Part shown: in pieces, positions 8,120 to 15,922 of the stretch
Numbering within the stretch: the first letter of the stretch is position 1
How the letters are laid out: every line of letters starts with the position of its first letter
Assembly (NCBI GenBank): GCA_050050435.1
Contig: JASFUE010000023.1
Span: forward strand, 1 to 17,888
Direction: 5' to 3'
DNA: 17,888 bases
Origin: SG8-40 sp050050435
Lineage (GTDB): Bacteria; Pseudomonadota; Gammaproteobacteria; Burkholderiales; Eutrophovitaceae
The notes under the pieces: model-generated
The model's database searches: none
What the model was told of the DNA's origin: nothing
Seen by the model: only the letters and a program-made list of their open reading frames with translations
Translations under genes and position numbers: made by a program

Positions 8120-8716
8120 ATGCGCCGCGATAACAATACCGACGTCCGGGCCTGCATCCTCGACGCCGCGCTTGATCTGCTTGGAGATCACGGCGTCAGC
8201 AAACTGACCCAACCCAATGTCGCGAAAGCAGCCGGAATACGGCAAAGTCATCTCACCTACTACTTTCCGACACGCGCTGATTTGCTCAAGGCAACCGCTC
8301 TGCATTCGATCGAATCGATGATCGGCATGCTGTCGCACCGCGCCCTGGACGGCAAACTCTCGCCCGACCTGTTGGCGCAGATCGCCAGCGACATGGTGGA
8401 TGACAAACGCCGCGCCCGCGTCGTGCTCGGTCTGGTCGTTGCATCGGACGAAGACCGCGAGATCAAATCATTCCTGCGCGATTTTGTCGACCGGATCCGC
8501 GCCGGCATTGGCCGGGTAATCGAACTGCTCGGCCAACATGCCGATCCGCAACGGATTGCCCTGTTTCACACTCTGGTAGTGGGCGCTGCTGTGCTGCACC
8601 TTGCACGTGACAACGCCGCTTCGCGGCGCGAGAGCGGCGCCATGGTGCGGTTTGCAGTCGAGCAGTTTTTGCAGGACCAACCCGAGAACGGGAAGAAGCC
8701 CGTACGGGAGACCTGA
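8120..8716 (+). CDS. TetR/AcrR-family transcriptional regulator
   Basis: A 198-residue protein with an N-terminal TetR helix-turn-helix at about residues 10-58: ILDAALDLLGDHG, then LTQPNVAKAAGI, and the recognition-helix region SHLTYYFPTRADLL. The helical C-terminal part (60-190) would form the ligand-binding and dimer domain and is not conserved enough to predict a ligand. The ATG at 8120 has only a weak upstream purine stretch. The stop (TGA) directly touches the ATG of the HlyD adaptor gene, so regulator and efflux genes are one operon. By analogy with E. coli CecR (YbiH) and ybhGFSR it probably represses this operon through the palindromes at 8070-8108; that analogy is inference. Confidence 0.9.
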   Translation: MRRDNNTDVRACILDAALDLLGDHGVSKLTQPNVAKAAGIRQSHLTYYFPTRADLLKATALHSIESMIGMLSHRALDGKLSPDLLAQIASDMVDDKRRARVVLGLVVASDEDREIKSFLRDFVDRIRAGIGRVIELLGQHADPQRIALFHTLVVGAAVLHLARDNAASRRESGAMVRFAVEQFLQDQPENGKKPVRET

Positions 8717-9676
8717 ATGCGACTCATTGGCACATTGTTTGTTCTAGCCTTTGCCGTGGCGCTCGGCGGTTGCGACAACCAAGCGCAGGCGACCTACCAG
8801 GGTTACGCCGAAGGCGACTACGTGCTCGTGGCTTCACCCAACGCCGGATCGCTGCAGCAAATTTCGGTGGCGCGCGGCGACACGGTTAGCGAGGGCGCTC
8901 CCCTCTTCGTGCTGGAACAAGGCAATGAAGCGGCGGCACGGCGCGCCGCCGAGGAACGAGTGCGATCGGCGCAGGCCCGCCTGCAAAATCTGCGTGCCGC
9001 ACAACGTCCGGCACAACTGGAGGCCCTGGAGGCGCAACTGCGCGACGCCGAAGCGGCGCGCGCGCTCTCCGCGTCGCAACTCGAGCGCGATAAGGACCTG
9101 TACGGACAGAATTTCATCTCCCGCGCGGCACTCGACGAGGCGATCACCCGGTTGCGCCGCGACAAAGCGCGGGCGGAACAGATCAAGGCAGAAATCGAGC
9201 TGGCACAAGCCAGCGTTGGCCGCAGCGGCGAAGTCGCCGCGGCAAAGGCGGAAGTCGAAGCAGCGCGGGCGGTGCTCGAACAGGCCGACTGGCAACTATC
9301 GCAAAAGACCGTGCCGGCACCGGTCAGCGGCCTGGTGCAGGATACATTCTATGTCCTTGGGGAATGGGTGCCAGGCGGGAAACCGGTTGTAAGCATTCTG
9401 CCTCCGGCCAACATCAAGTTACGCTTTTATGTTCCCGAAACACTCGTTGGCGCAATACGAATCGGGCAAGACGTATCGGTGCATTGCGATGGTTGCGCGG
9501 GGCCGATCAGGGCAACCGTGAGCTTTGTGTCGACCGAGCCCGAGTACACCCCGCCGGTGATCTACAGCCGGGAATCGCGCGCCAAGCTCGTATTCCTGAT
9601 CGAAGCGCGGCCTTCGATCGAGGACGCGGTCAAGCTCAAGCCCGGACAACCGGTCGACGTCAGCCTGCTCAACTGA
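8717..9676 (+). CDS. HlyD-family membrane fusion lipoprotein (efflux adaptor)
   Basis: A 319-residue periplasmic adaptor that would link an inner-membrane ABC exporter to an outer-membrane channel, similar in plan to E. coli YbhG. Residues 1-18 form a hydrophobic signal ending in the lipobox LGGC, so Cys19 is the likely lipidated residue. Asp20 at the +2 position is the known Lol-avoidance signal that keeps a lipoprotein in the inner membrane. Next come a first lipoyl-like half (about 36-67), a long Ala/Glu/Arg-rich coiled-coil hairpin (about 70-190), the second lipoyl half (KTVPAPVSGLVQ) and a beta-barrel with YVPETLVGAIRIGQDV, ending in LKPGQPVDVSLLN. The start is supported by GGGAG six to seven bases upstream. 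The ATPase gene begins seven bases downstream. The substrate is unknown. Confidence 0.92.
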   Translation: MRLIGTLFVLAFAVALGGCDNQAQATYQGYAEGDYVLVASPNAGSLQQISVARGDTVSEGAPLFVLEQGNEAAARRAAEERVRSAQARLQNLRAAQRPAQLEALEAQLRDAEAARALSASQLERDKDLYGQNFISRAALDEAITRLRRDKARAEQIKAEIELAQASVGRSGEVAAAKAEVEAARAVLEQADWQLSQKTVPAPVSGLVQDTFYVLGEWVPGGKPVVSILPPANIKLRFYVPETLVGAIRIGQDVSVHCDGCAGPIRATVSFVSTEPEYTPPVIYSRESRAKLVFLIEARPSIEDAVKLKPGQPVDVSLLN

Positions 9677-9683
9677 TGCCGGC

Positions 9684-10610
9684 ATGAACGACGAACTCGC
9701 CATCGACGTCAGCGACCTGAACAAGAGTTTCGGCGACAAGCACGTCGTCAAGGATTTCTCGATGCAGGTCAGGCGCGGCGAAATCTACGGATTCCTCGGT
9801 CCCAATGGCAGCGGCAAGACCACCACCATACGCATGCTTTGCGGCCTGCTCACTCCCGATTCCGGCAACGGAACCTGTCTCGGCTATGACATCCTGCGCG
9901 AATCACGCAAGATCAAACGACAGGTCGGTTACATGACCCAGCACTTCTCGCTTTGGGAGGACTTGTCGCTGCGCGAGAACCTGGATTTCATCGGGCGTAT
10001 GTACGGAATGAAAAATCGAAAAGCCGCAGTACGCCACGCTCTCGACCAACTCGGCCTGACAACGCGCCAGAACCAGTTGGCCGGGACACTCTCCGGCGGC
10101 TGGAAACAGCGGCTCGCACTGGCTGCATGCACGCTGCACTCGCCCCGATTGTTATTGCTCGACGAGCCGACTGCAGGCGTTGACCCGAAAGCACGCCGTG
10201 ACTTCTGGGCTGAAATTCACGAACTCGCGTCAACCGGGATTTCGATACTGGTTTCGACACACTACATGGATGAGGCGGAGCGCTGCCACCGGCTGGCCTA
10301 TATTTCCTACGGAAACTTGCTCGCTACCGGCACCGCGGCTGAAATCGTGGCACAGCAAAATCTGTCGACGTGGACAGTGACCGGGTCTCATCTGCAAGAG
10401 CTGGAAGATCAACTGGGCAACGTGCCAGGTATCGTCCAGGTCACACCGTTCGGCAACGCGCTGCATGTCGCCGGAGATGACGAGGACGCACTTGAAAAGG
10501 CGTTGGCGCCGTTCCAGTCTGACCCGCACTATCACTGGACGCCGGGCGAGCCAACCCTTGAGGATGTTTTCATCAGCCTGATGGGAAGCAGCAAGGACAA
10601 CTTCCAATGA
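9684..10610 (+). CDS. ABC transporter ATP-binding protein, ABC-2 (drug/YbhF-like) type
   Basis: A 308-residue cytoplasmic ATPase with one complete nucleotide-binding domain. Walker A is GPNGSGKT at 39-46, the Q-loop Gln is in YMTQHFSLW near 86, the signature is LSGGWKQR at 136-143, Walker B is LLLLDEPTAGVDP at 156-168, and the switch His193 is in STHYMDEAE. The C-terminal segment after 210 ends with the ABC-2 exporter hallmark PTLEDVFISLMG. It resembles half of E. coli YbhF, which is a tandem fusion, so this transporter would use a homodimer. No strong Shine-Dalgarno precedes ATG 9684, which lies 7 bases after the adaptor stop. Its TGA overlaps the permease ATG as ATGA, a coupling arrangement. 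Confidence 0.95.
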   Translation: MNDELAIDVSDLNKSFGDKHVVKDFSMQVRRGEIYGFLGPNGSGKTTTIRMLCGLLTPDSGNGTCLGYDILRESRKIKRQVGYMTQHFSLWEDLSLRENLDFIGRMYGMKNRKAAVRHALDQLGLTTRQNQLAGTLSGGWKQRLALAACTLHSPRLLLLDEPTAGVDPKARRDFWAEIHELASTGISILVSTHYMDEAERCHRLAYISYGNLLATGTAAEIVAQQNLSTWTVTGSHLQELEDQLGNVPGIVQVTPFGNALHVAGDDEDALEKALAPFQSDPHYHWTPGEPTLEDVFISLMGSSKDNFQ

Positions 10611-11746
10611 CGCTGAACGGATTCTCACTGTCGCGCTGGATCGGAATTGTCGTCAAGGAATTCACCCAGCTCAAACGTGACCGCTTGACCTTCGGCATGA
10701 TTATTGGCATTCCGGTCGTGCAGCTCATCTTGTTCGGTTTCGCCATCAATTCCGATCCGAAACACTTGCCGGCCGCGATCCTGGCACAGGATAATTCGGT
10801 CTACTCCCGCACTTTGACCGTGGCTCTGCAAAACAGCGGATATTTTCGTATTGTCGAACAGGCTGATTCGGAAGAACGCGCAAACAGACTACTCGAACTG
10901 GGCGAAGTCCAGTTTGTCATCACCGTTCCGGCCGGCTTCGAGCGTGCACTGGTGCGGGGCGAACGCCCGGTACTGCTGGTCGAAGCCGACGCCACCGATC
11001 CCGCAGCGACCAGCAACGCCATCGGCGCCCTGACGCAAATTGCGCAAACCGCACTCAACCGCGACCTGCAGGGAACCCTCAACAGTCTGGTCCCTTCCCC
11101 GCCTCCGGTGGATTTGCGCGTGCATCGACTTTACAACCCGGAAGGTATCACTGCATACAACATCGTGCCCGGCCTGCTCGGCGTCATTCTGACGATGACG
11201 ATGGTACTGATGACCGGGTTGGCAATGACGCGCGAACGAGAGCGTGGCACATTCGAGAATCTGCTGGCCACGCCAGCGCTGCCGATCGAGGTGATGACCG
11301 GCAAGATCGTTCCCTATATCGTCATCGGACTGATACAGGTCGTAATTGTGTTGCTGGCTGCGCACTACGTATTTTCCGTGCCAATGCGAGGAAGTCTGTT
11401 GCTGCTTTTGTTGGTGGTGTTCATATTCATCGCTGCGAATCTGACGCTGGGCATCACGTTCAGTGCCGTGGCGCGCAACCAGCTTCAGGCGATGCAGATG
11501 ACATTCTTTTTCTTTCTACCATCCATGCTGCTTTCCGGCTTCATGTTTCCGTTCCGCGGCATGCCCGACTGGGCTCAGGCCATCGGCAACCTGTTGCCAT
11601 TGACACACTTTCTGCACCTGGCACGGGGTATTCTTCTCAAAGGTAACAATATCCACGAACTGTGGCCGCAGATCTGGCCGATCATGTTGTTCATGGCCGT
11701 CGTGCTGGCACTGGGATTATTGGTCTACAGGCGCACCCTCGACTGA
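10607..11746 (+). CDS. ABC-2 type transporter permease (YbhR/YhhJ-like)
   Basis: A 379-residue inner-membrane permease. A short cytoplasmic N-terminus (VKEFTQLKRDR) leads into TM1 at about 30-48, followed by a large periplasmic domain of roughly 130 residues. Five more hydrophobic segments follow (about 186-207, 237-258, 264-288, 300-320 and 354-374). Between TM2 and TM3 is the conserved cytoplasmic segment RERERGTFENLLATP, and LPLTHFLHLARGI follows TM5; both are typical of the ABC-2 permease family. The ATG overlaps the ATPase stop. E. coli has two permeases (YbhS, YbhR) in this operon, but here only one is encoded, so a homodimer is likely. PHA synthase follows 37 bases after its stop. Confidence 0.93.
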   Translation: MTLNGFSLSRWIGIVVKEFTQLKRDRLTFGMIIGIPVVQLILFGFAINSDPKHLPAAILAQDNSVYSRTLTVALQNSGYFRIVEQADSEERANRLLELGEVQFVITVPAGFERALVRGERPVLLVEADATDPAATSNAIGALTQIAQTALNRDLQGTLNSLVPSPPPVDLRVHRLYNPEGITAYNIVPGLLGVILTMTMVLMTGLAMTRERERGTFENLLATPALPIEVMTGKIVPYIVIGLIQVVIVLLAAHYVFSVPMRGSLLLLLLVVFIFIAANLTLGITFSAVARNQLQAMQMTFFFFLPSMLLSGFMFPFRGMPDWAQAIGNLLPLTHFLHLARGILLKGNNIHELWPQIWPIMLFMAVVLALGLLVYRRTLD

Positions 11747-11772
11747 TCTGGAAGATCTGTTCATGGCGCCCC

Positions 11773-11776
11773 GGAG
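11773..11776 (+). promoter_or_regulatory. Ribosome binding site supporting the PHA synthase start at 11784
   Basis: GGAG lies seven bases before ATG 11784. The alternative ATG at 11763 has a poorer GGAAG at similar spacing. The choice changes only seven residues. Confidence 0.5.
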
Positions 11777-11783
11777 AATTGAA

Positions 11784-13523
11784 ATGACGGAACCAACCTC
11801 GACACCGACCCATGTTTTTCCTGCCGACCGTTTGCTGCATGCGAACGAGGCAAAACTTACCGCCGGGCTTTCGCCGACCTCTGCCCTCAGTGCCTATCTG
11901 GACTGGGCGGTGCATCTTGCCAATTCTCCGGGCAAGCAAGGAGAGCTGTTCGAAAAAGCTTTCCGCAAGAGTGTCGGGTTCAGCCACTACATTGCCGGCT
12001 TGCTCACCGGCGAGAACCAGGCGCCTTGTATCGAACCGCTCCCGCAAGATCACCGTTTCCGGGGCGAGGAGTGGCGCAAGCCCCCATTTTCGATTTACTA
12101 CCAGGCTTTCCTGCTGTTGCAGCAGTGGTGGCATAACGCAGTCGCCGGCGTTGAAGGTGTTTCCGACCATCATCAGGATGTCGTTTCTTTTTCAGCGCGC
12201 CAGGCACTGGATGTTTTTTCCCCTTCGAACTATCTGCTCACCAATCCCGAAGTACTGAAAGCGACTTTCAGTTCCGGAGGCATGAACCTGGTACGGGGAG
12301 TCCAGAACCTGTTTGAAGACTGGGAACGTGCCGTGCTCGGAATGCCGCCAGTCGGTACCGAGAGGTTCCGCGTTGGCAAGGAAGTCGCGGTCACGCCCGG
12401 CAAGGTCATTTACCGTAACCGCCTCATCGAACTGATCCAGTACGCCCCGACGACGCAAAGCGTTTATCCCGAGCCGATCCTGATCGTACCGGCCTGGATC
12501 ATGAAAAATTACATTCTCGACCTTTCGCCTGGAAATTCAATGGTGAAGTTCCTTGTCGATCAGGGTCACACGGTATTCATGATCTCCTGGAAAAACCCGA
12601 CCGAGGAAGATCGTAATCTCGGCATGGACGACTACCTGGAGCTGGGCGTAATGAGTGCCCTGCAAGCGATTCGCTCGATTGTTCCGGATCAGAAGGTGCA
12701 TACCGTCGGCTATTGCATCGGCGGCACGTTGCTGTCAATCGCGGCATCGGCACTGGGTCGCGACAGCCCGGACTGGCTCGCATCGGTAACCCTGTTTGCC
12801 GCGCAGACCGATTTCACCGAAGCCGGTGAGTTGATGCTGTTCATCGACCAAAGCCAGGTCTCGTACCTCGAGGACCTGATGTGGGACAAGGGCTATCTCG
12901 ACACCAAACAAATGGCCGGCGCCTTCCAGCTGTTGCGTTCCAACGACCTGATCTGGTCACGCATCGTTCACGACTATCTGATGGGTGAACGTACGCCGAT
13001 GATCGATCTGATGGCATGGAACGCGGATGCAACACGAATGCCTTACCGGATGCACTCGGAATATTTGAGAGAACTGTTTCTGAAAAACAAACTCGCCGAA
13101 GGACATTACCGTGTCAACGACAAGGCGGTGGCACTGACCGATATCCGGGTACCGATTTTCTGTGTTGGCGCCGAATCCGATCATGTCGCACCCTGGAAGT
13201 CCGTCTTCAAGATCAACCTTCTTACCGACACCGAAGTCACTTTTTTGCTGACCAGCGGCGGACACAACGCCGGCATCATCAGCGAGCCGGGGCACGCCGG
13301 ACGTCATTTCAGGGTTGCCGAAAAACATGAGGGAGAGCCCTACGTTGGCGCCCGGCAATGGTTTGATGTTACGCCGGTAGTGGATGGTTCGTGGTGGTTG
13401 AGGTGGCAGTCGTGGCTGGCCGATCACTCCGGCGAAAGGGGGCATGCCCCCGGGATGGGCAATGCCACCGGCGGCTACCCGCCGCTGTGCGATGCGCCCG
13501 GTACTTACGTACTGGAAAAATAG
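11784..13523 (+). CDS. phaC: Poly(3-hydroxyalkanoate) synthase, class I type
   Basis: A 579-residue polymerase that joins hydroxyacyl-CoA into polyester at the granule surface. The N-terminal half has the PhaC-N signature (WRKPPFSIYYQAF, SPSNYLLTNPEVL). The alpha/beta-hydrolase half has LIVPAWIMKNYILDLSP, then the lipase-like box VGYCIGG with nucleophile Cys311, ESDHVAPWKS with Asp466, and SGGHNAGI with His494, so the Cys-Asp-His triad is complete. Length fits class I (about 590) rather than the roughly 360-residue class III/IV forms. Start: ATG 11784 has GGAG seven bases upstream. ATG 11763, seven codons earlier, has GGAAG and cannot be excluded. It is 37 bases after the ABC permease with no terminator seen, so it may be co-transcribed with the efflux genes. 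No phaA, phaB or phasin gene is in the window. Confidence 0.93.
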   Translation: MTEPTSTPTHVFPADRLLHANEAKLTAGLSPTSALSAYLDWAVHLANSPGKQGELFEKAFRKSVGFSHYIAGLLTGENQAPCIEPLPQDHRFRGEEWRKPPFSIYYQAFLLLQQWWHNAVAGVEGVSDHHQDVVSFSARQALDVFSPSNYLLTNPEVLKATFSSGGMNLVRGVQNLFEDWERAVLGMPPVGTERFRVGKEVAVTPGKVIYRNRLIELIQYAPTTQSVYPEPILIVPAWIMKNYILDLSPGNSMVKFLVDQGHTVFMISWKNPTEEDRNLGMDDYLELGVMSALQAIRSIVPDQKVHTVGYCIGGTLLSIAASALGRDSPDWLASVTLFAAQTDFTEAGELMLFIDQSQVSYLEDLMWDKGYLDTKQMAGAFQLLRSNDLIWSRIVHDYLMGERTPMIDLMAWNADATRMPYRMHSEYLRELFLKNKLAEGHYRVNDKAVALTDIRVPIFCVGAESDHVAPWKSVFKINLLTDTEVTFLLTSGGHNAGIISEPGHAGRHFRVAEKHEGEPYVGARQWFDVTPVVDGSWWLRWQSWLADHSGERGHAPGMGNATGGYPPLCDAPGTYVLEK

Positions 13524-13536
13524 CGGCGCACCTCTC

Positions 13537-13564
13537 GAGCGGGGTAGTCTTTTTCTGCCCGCTC
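13537..13564. terminator. Hairpin between the convergent PHA synthase and ATPase gamma genes
   Basis: Perfect 7-base arms GAGCGGG (13537-13543) and CCCGCTC (13558-13564) enclose a 14-base loop that contains a run of five T. It sits exactly between two convergent stop codons and overlaps the gamma stop. The T-run is in the loop, not after the stem, so it is not a textbook intrinsic terminator in either direction. It could still pause polymerase or protect transcript ends. Confidence 0.3.
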
Positions 13565-14423
13565 AGTCTCGCTCGGCGGCCAGTTCTTCGGTGACACTCG
13601 CAGCGCTGAGCAGGATTACTTCGATCTCTTCAATGATCTCTTCCTGACGCAACGCGTTGCATTGGCGCGCCAGATCTTCGGACTGGTCATCGATGTGCCG
13701 CACCGCGCCGTCCAGATGCCTGACGCGATCATGATTTTCCATCATCATCGAGGCGTAAAGAAGCGCGTGCAAGGCAGCGAACAGGTATTGATCGCTCAAT
13801 TCGAGCAAAAATGCTGCGGGTGCGACATTGAGAACCGGTGGCTCCGTGAATTTCGCCGGCACATCACCGAGGTCCCGGAAAGGCGGCAGTAATGTCCTGC
13901 TCGAGAGGCCGTCCCCGCTGCCATGGTACAGACAGGAAACTTCCAGGCGACCGTGCTCGCGCTGAAGTGAAATGATCTGCTCCACCAACTGGTTGAGCAC
14001 GGATGCGACCTCCTCCGACGTGCCGGCACCGTTAATCCGGGAAACTACGCGTAGATCGTGCTCGAGCAAGGTATGCAGCTTGGCGCCTACCGCGATGATG
14101 AGCGGCGGATCCGATGATGCTTGCTCGACAGACTCGTCTATTGCATTGAGCAAGGTGCGGTTGAAGTCGCCACACAAACCTCGCTCCGAACCGATCAGGA
14201 TCAGCAGCCGCGTTGTTGGCTTGACCGCCTCGCTGTCACCCGGATAGAAGCTCAGGAAATCCGCCGCCACGGCTTCGATCGTCTGCACCACTGCCTGTTG
14301 GGCGTCGAGGTACGGAGCAAGTTTGCGCGTTTCCATGTAAGCAAGCGTTTTCATGGAGTTCATGATTTCACGGATCTCGGTCAGGCTTCGACGATGCCGC
14401 TCGAGGTTCTGCCGGCGGCTCAT
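13563..14423 (-). CDS. atpG: N-type F1Fo-ATPase, F1 gamma subunit
   Basis: A 286-residue central-stalk subunit that couples c-ring rotation to the catalytic alpha/beta hexamer. The N-terminal helix (LTEIREIMNSMKTLAYMETRKL), GLCGDFN near residue 85 and the C-terminal helix with ASMMMENHDRVRHLDGA and RQEEIIEEIEVI are all recognisable, though the sequence is diverged from housekeeping gamma, as usual in alternate ATPases. The frame opens at 14480, but ATG 14423 begins the family-like MSRRQNLERHRRSLTEI and overlaps the alpha TGA as ATGA. That coupled start is preferred. It is the last gene of the operon, in the canonical N-ATPase position, and converges on PHA synthase. Confidence 0.93.
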   Translation of the reverse strand: MSRRQNLERHRRSLTEIREIMNSMKTLAYMETRKLAPYLDAQQAVVQTIEAVAADFLSFYPGDSEAVKPTTRLLILIGSERGLCGDFNRTLLNAIDESVEQASSDPPLIIAVGAKLHTLLEHDLRVVSRINGAGTSEEVASVLNQLVEQIISLQREHGRLEVSCLYHGSGDGLSSRTLLPPFRDLGDVPAKFTEPPVLNVAPAAFLLELSDQYLFAALHALLYASMMMENHDRVRHLDGAVRHIDDQSEDLARQCNALRQEEIIEEIEVILLSAASVTEELAAERD

Positions 14424-15922
14424 GTCGCCGAGTCCCGCGGTTCGGTGTTGCCCAGAGCGTCTGTCGCCATCTCGCTCCATTCATCGCGCGGACTATCCAG
14501 ATTCAGACTGCTGTCCCGGATCGCTTCGTCGAGTGTCTCGAGTGCGCTATGAATCGTGTCAGGATCCCGATCATCGAGCAAGCCGTCGTTGAAGGCCACC
14601 AGCCATGCCATCTGATAGATGGCCGGCAGTGGCGTCAGCCGGTCCTGTTTCAGAATTTCCCGCAACAGACGGCCGCGTCGAATGGTCTTTTCCATCGACG
14701 CTTCGAGCCGGGCACCGAAGCGGGTAAACACCTCCAGTTCCAGAAACTGCAGGTAATCGAGCTTCATCCGGCCGGCTTCTTCCTTGATTCTGGGATGCTG
14801 CGCCTGCCCTCCGATACGCGACACGGATCGTGCAATGTCAATGGCGGGCCGAAATCCGCTGGAAAACAGACTCTGCTCCAGATACACCTGCCCGTCGGTA
14901 ATCGAAATCAGGTTGGTCGGTATGTAGGCGGCAATTTCACCCAGCTTGGTTTCGACGATGGGCAGCGCCGTCATACTACCTCCGCCATGCGTGGCGTTCA
15001 GACAGGTCGCACGTTCGAGCAAGCGGGCATGTACTGAGAAAATGTCACCAGGATAGGCTTCCCGTCCCGGCGGACGGCGCAGCAGCAACGACAGCTCGCG
15101 ATAGGTCCTGGCGTGCGTAGACAAATCGTCATAGACAACGAGTACGTCGCGCCCCTGTTGCATCCAGAATTCTGCAATCGCACAACCCGCGAATGGCGCC
15201 AGATGCTGCAATCCGGGAAGGCTGCTCGCTTCGGCAACGACAATTGTCGTGTACCCCAGCGCTCCATACTCGCGCAGTGTTTCAATCGTATCGATGACGG
15301 TAGAGCGTTTCTGGCCAATCAGAACGTAAACGCAGTTGACATTGTGATCGCGTTGATTGATCACCGTATCGAGCGCGATGGAACTGCGTCCCAGTCCTTC
15401 ATCGCCTATGACCAACTGACGCTGCCCTTTGCCGATGGGGATCATGGTGTCGATGATCTTGATGCCCGTGTATAACGGGTTACGCACAAACTCTCGTGCC
15501 ACGATCGGTGGGGAGGAACTTTCCATTGCCTGCCAGCGCGTCTGCTCCGGCGGCGCGTCGCCGTCCAGCGGCGTGCCCAATGGATCGATCACGCGCCCGA
15601 GCAACGCGTCCCCTGCCGGCACGGACAATGTTCCCGTGGTACGTTCAACAGTGGTGCCCGCAGTCAGTTCGTTGGTATCGTGCAGCAGCACGGCACCGAT
15701 CAGCCCCTCGGTCAGGTCAAAGACCATCGCGCGGCTGCCATCGGCGAATTCGAGTATTTCGTCCATACGCGCCGAAGGGAGTCCGGACACCCAGGCGATT
15801 CCGTCACCGACCGAAACCACCCGGCCCTGCTCGTGCATACGCAGCCCGGGCTGATAATGGGCTACCCAGTCGGCCTGCCGCTTCAGCAAGCGCCCGGTGC
15901 TATTCACTGGCAGGTTCCTCAT
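14420..15922 (-). CDS. atpA: N-type F1Fo-ATPase, F1 alpha subunit
   Basis: A 500-residue non-catalytic nucleotide-binding subunit of F1. Conserved blocks are GRVVSVGDGIAWVSGLP at 33-49, LLGRVIDPLGTPLDG at 107-121, IPIGKGQRQLVIGD up to 174, CVYVLIGQKRSTV, the Walker B region VLVVYDDLS at 260-268, RRPPGREAYPGDIF, and the Arg-finger motif ARSVSRIGG with Arg369. The P-loop reads GDEGLGRSS (173-181), with Arg179 where GKT/GKS Lys is normal; the codon is CGC. I keep ATG 15922, which overlaps the b-subunit gene by 23 bases but has no good ribosome site. An in-frame GTG at 15907 has AGGAA seven bases upstream and is a real alternative that would shorten the protein by five residues. The stop overlaps the gamma start. 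Confidence 0.95.
   Translation of the reverse strand: MRNLPVNSTGRLLKRQADWVAHYQPGLRMHEQGRVVSVGDGIAWVSGLPSARMDEILEFADGSRAMVFDLTEGLIGAVLLHDTNELTAGTTVERTTGTLSVPAGDALLGRVIDPLGTPLDGDAPPEQTRWQAMESSSPPIVAREFVRNPLYTGIKIIDTMIPIGKGQRQLVIGDEGLGRSSIALDTVINQRDHNVNCVYVLIGQKRSTVIDTIETLREYGALGYTTIVVAEASSLPGLQHLAPFAGCAIAEFWMQQGRDVLVVYDDLSTHARTYRELSLLLRRPPGREAYPGDIFSVHARLLERATCLNATHGGGSMTALPIVETKLGEIAAYIPTNLISITDGQVYLEQSLFSSGFRPAIDIARSVSRIGGQAQHPRIKEEAGRMKLDYLQFLELEVFTRFGARLEASMEKTIRRGRLLREILKQDRLTPLPAIYQMAWLVAFNDGLLDDRDPDTIHSALETLDEAIRDSSLNLDSPRDEWSEMATDALGNTEPRDSAT

Noticed and set aside
8751..9392. 213-codon frame overlapping the HlyD adaptor gene
   Set aside because: It is an Arg/Ser/Pro-rich shadow frame; the overlapping adaptor has clear family features.
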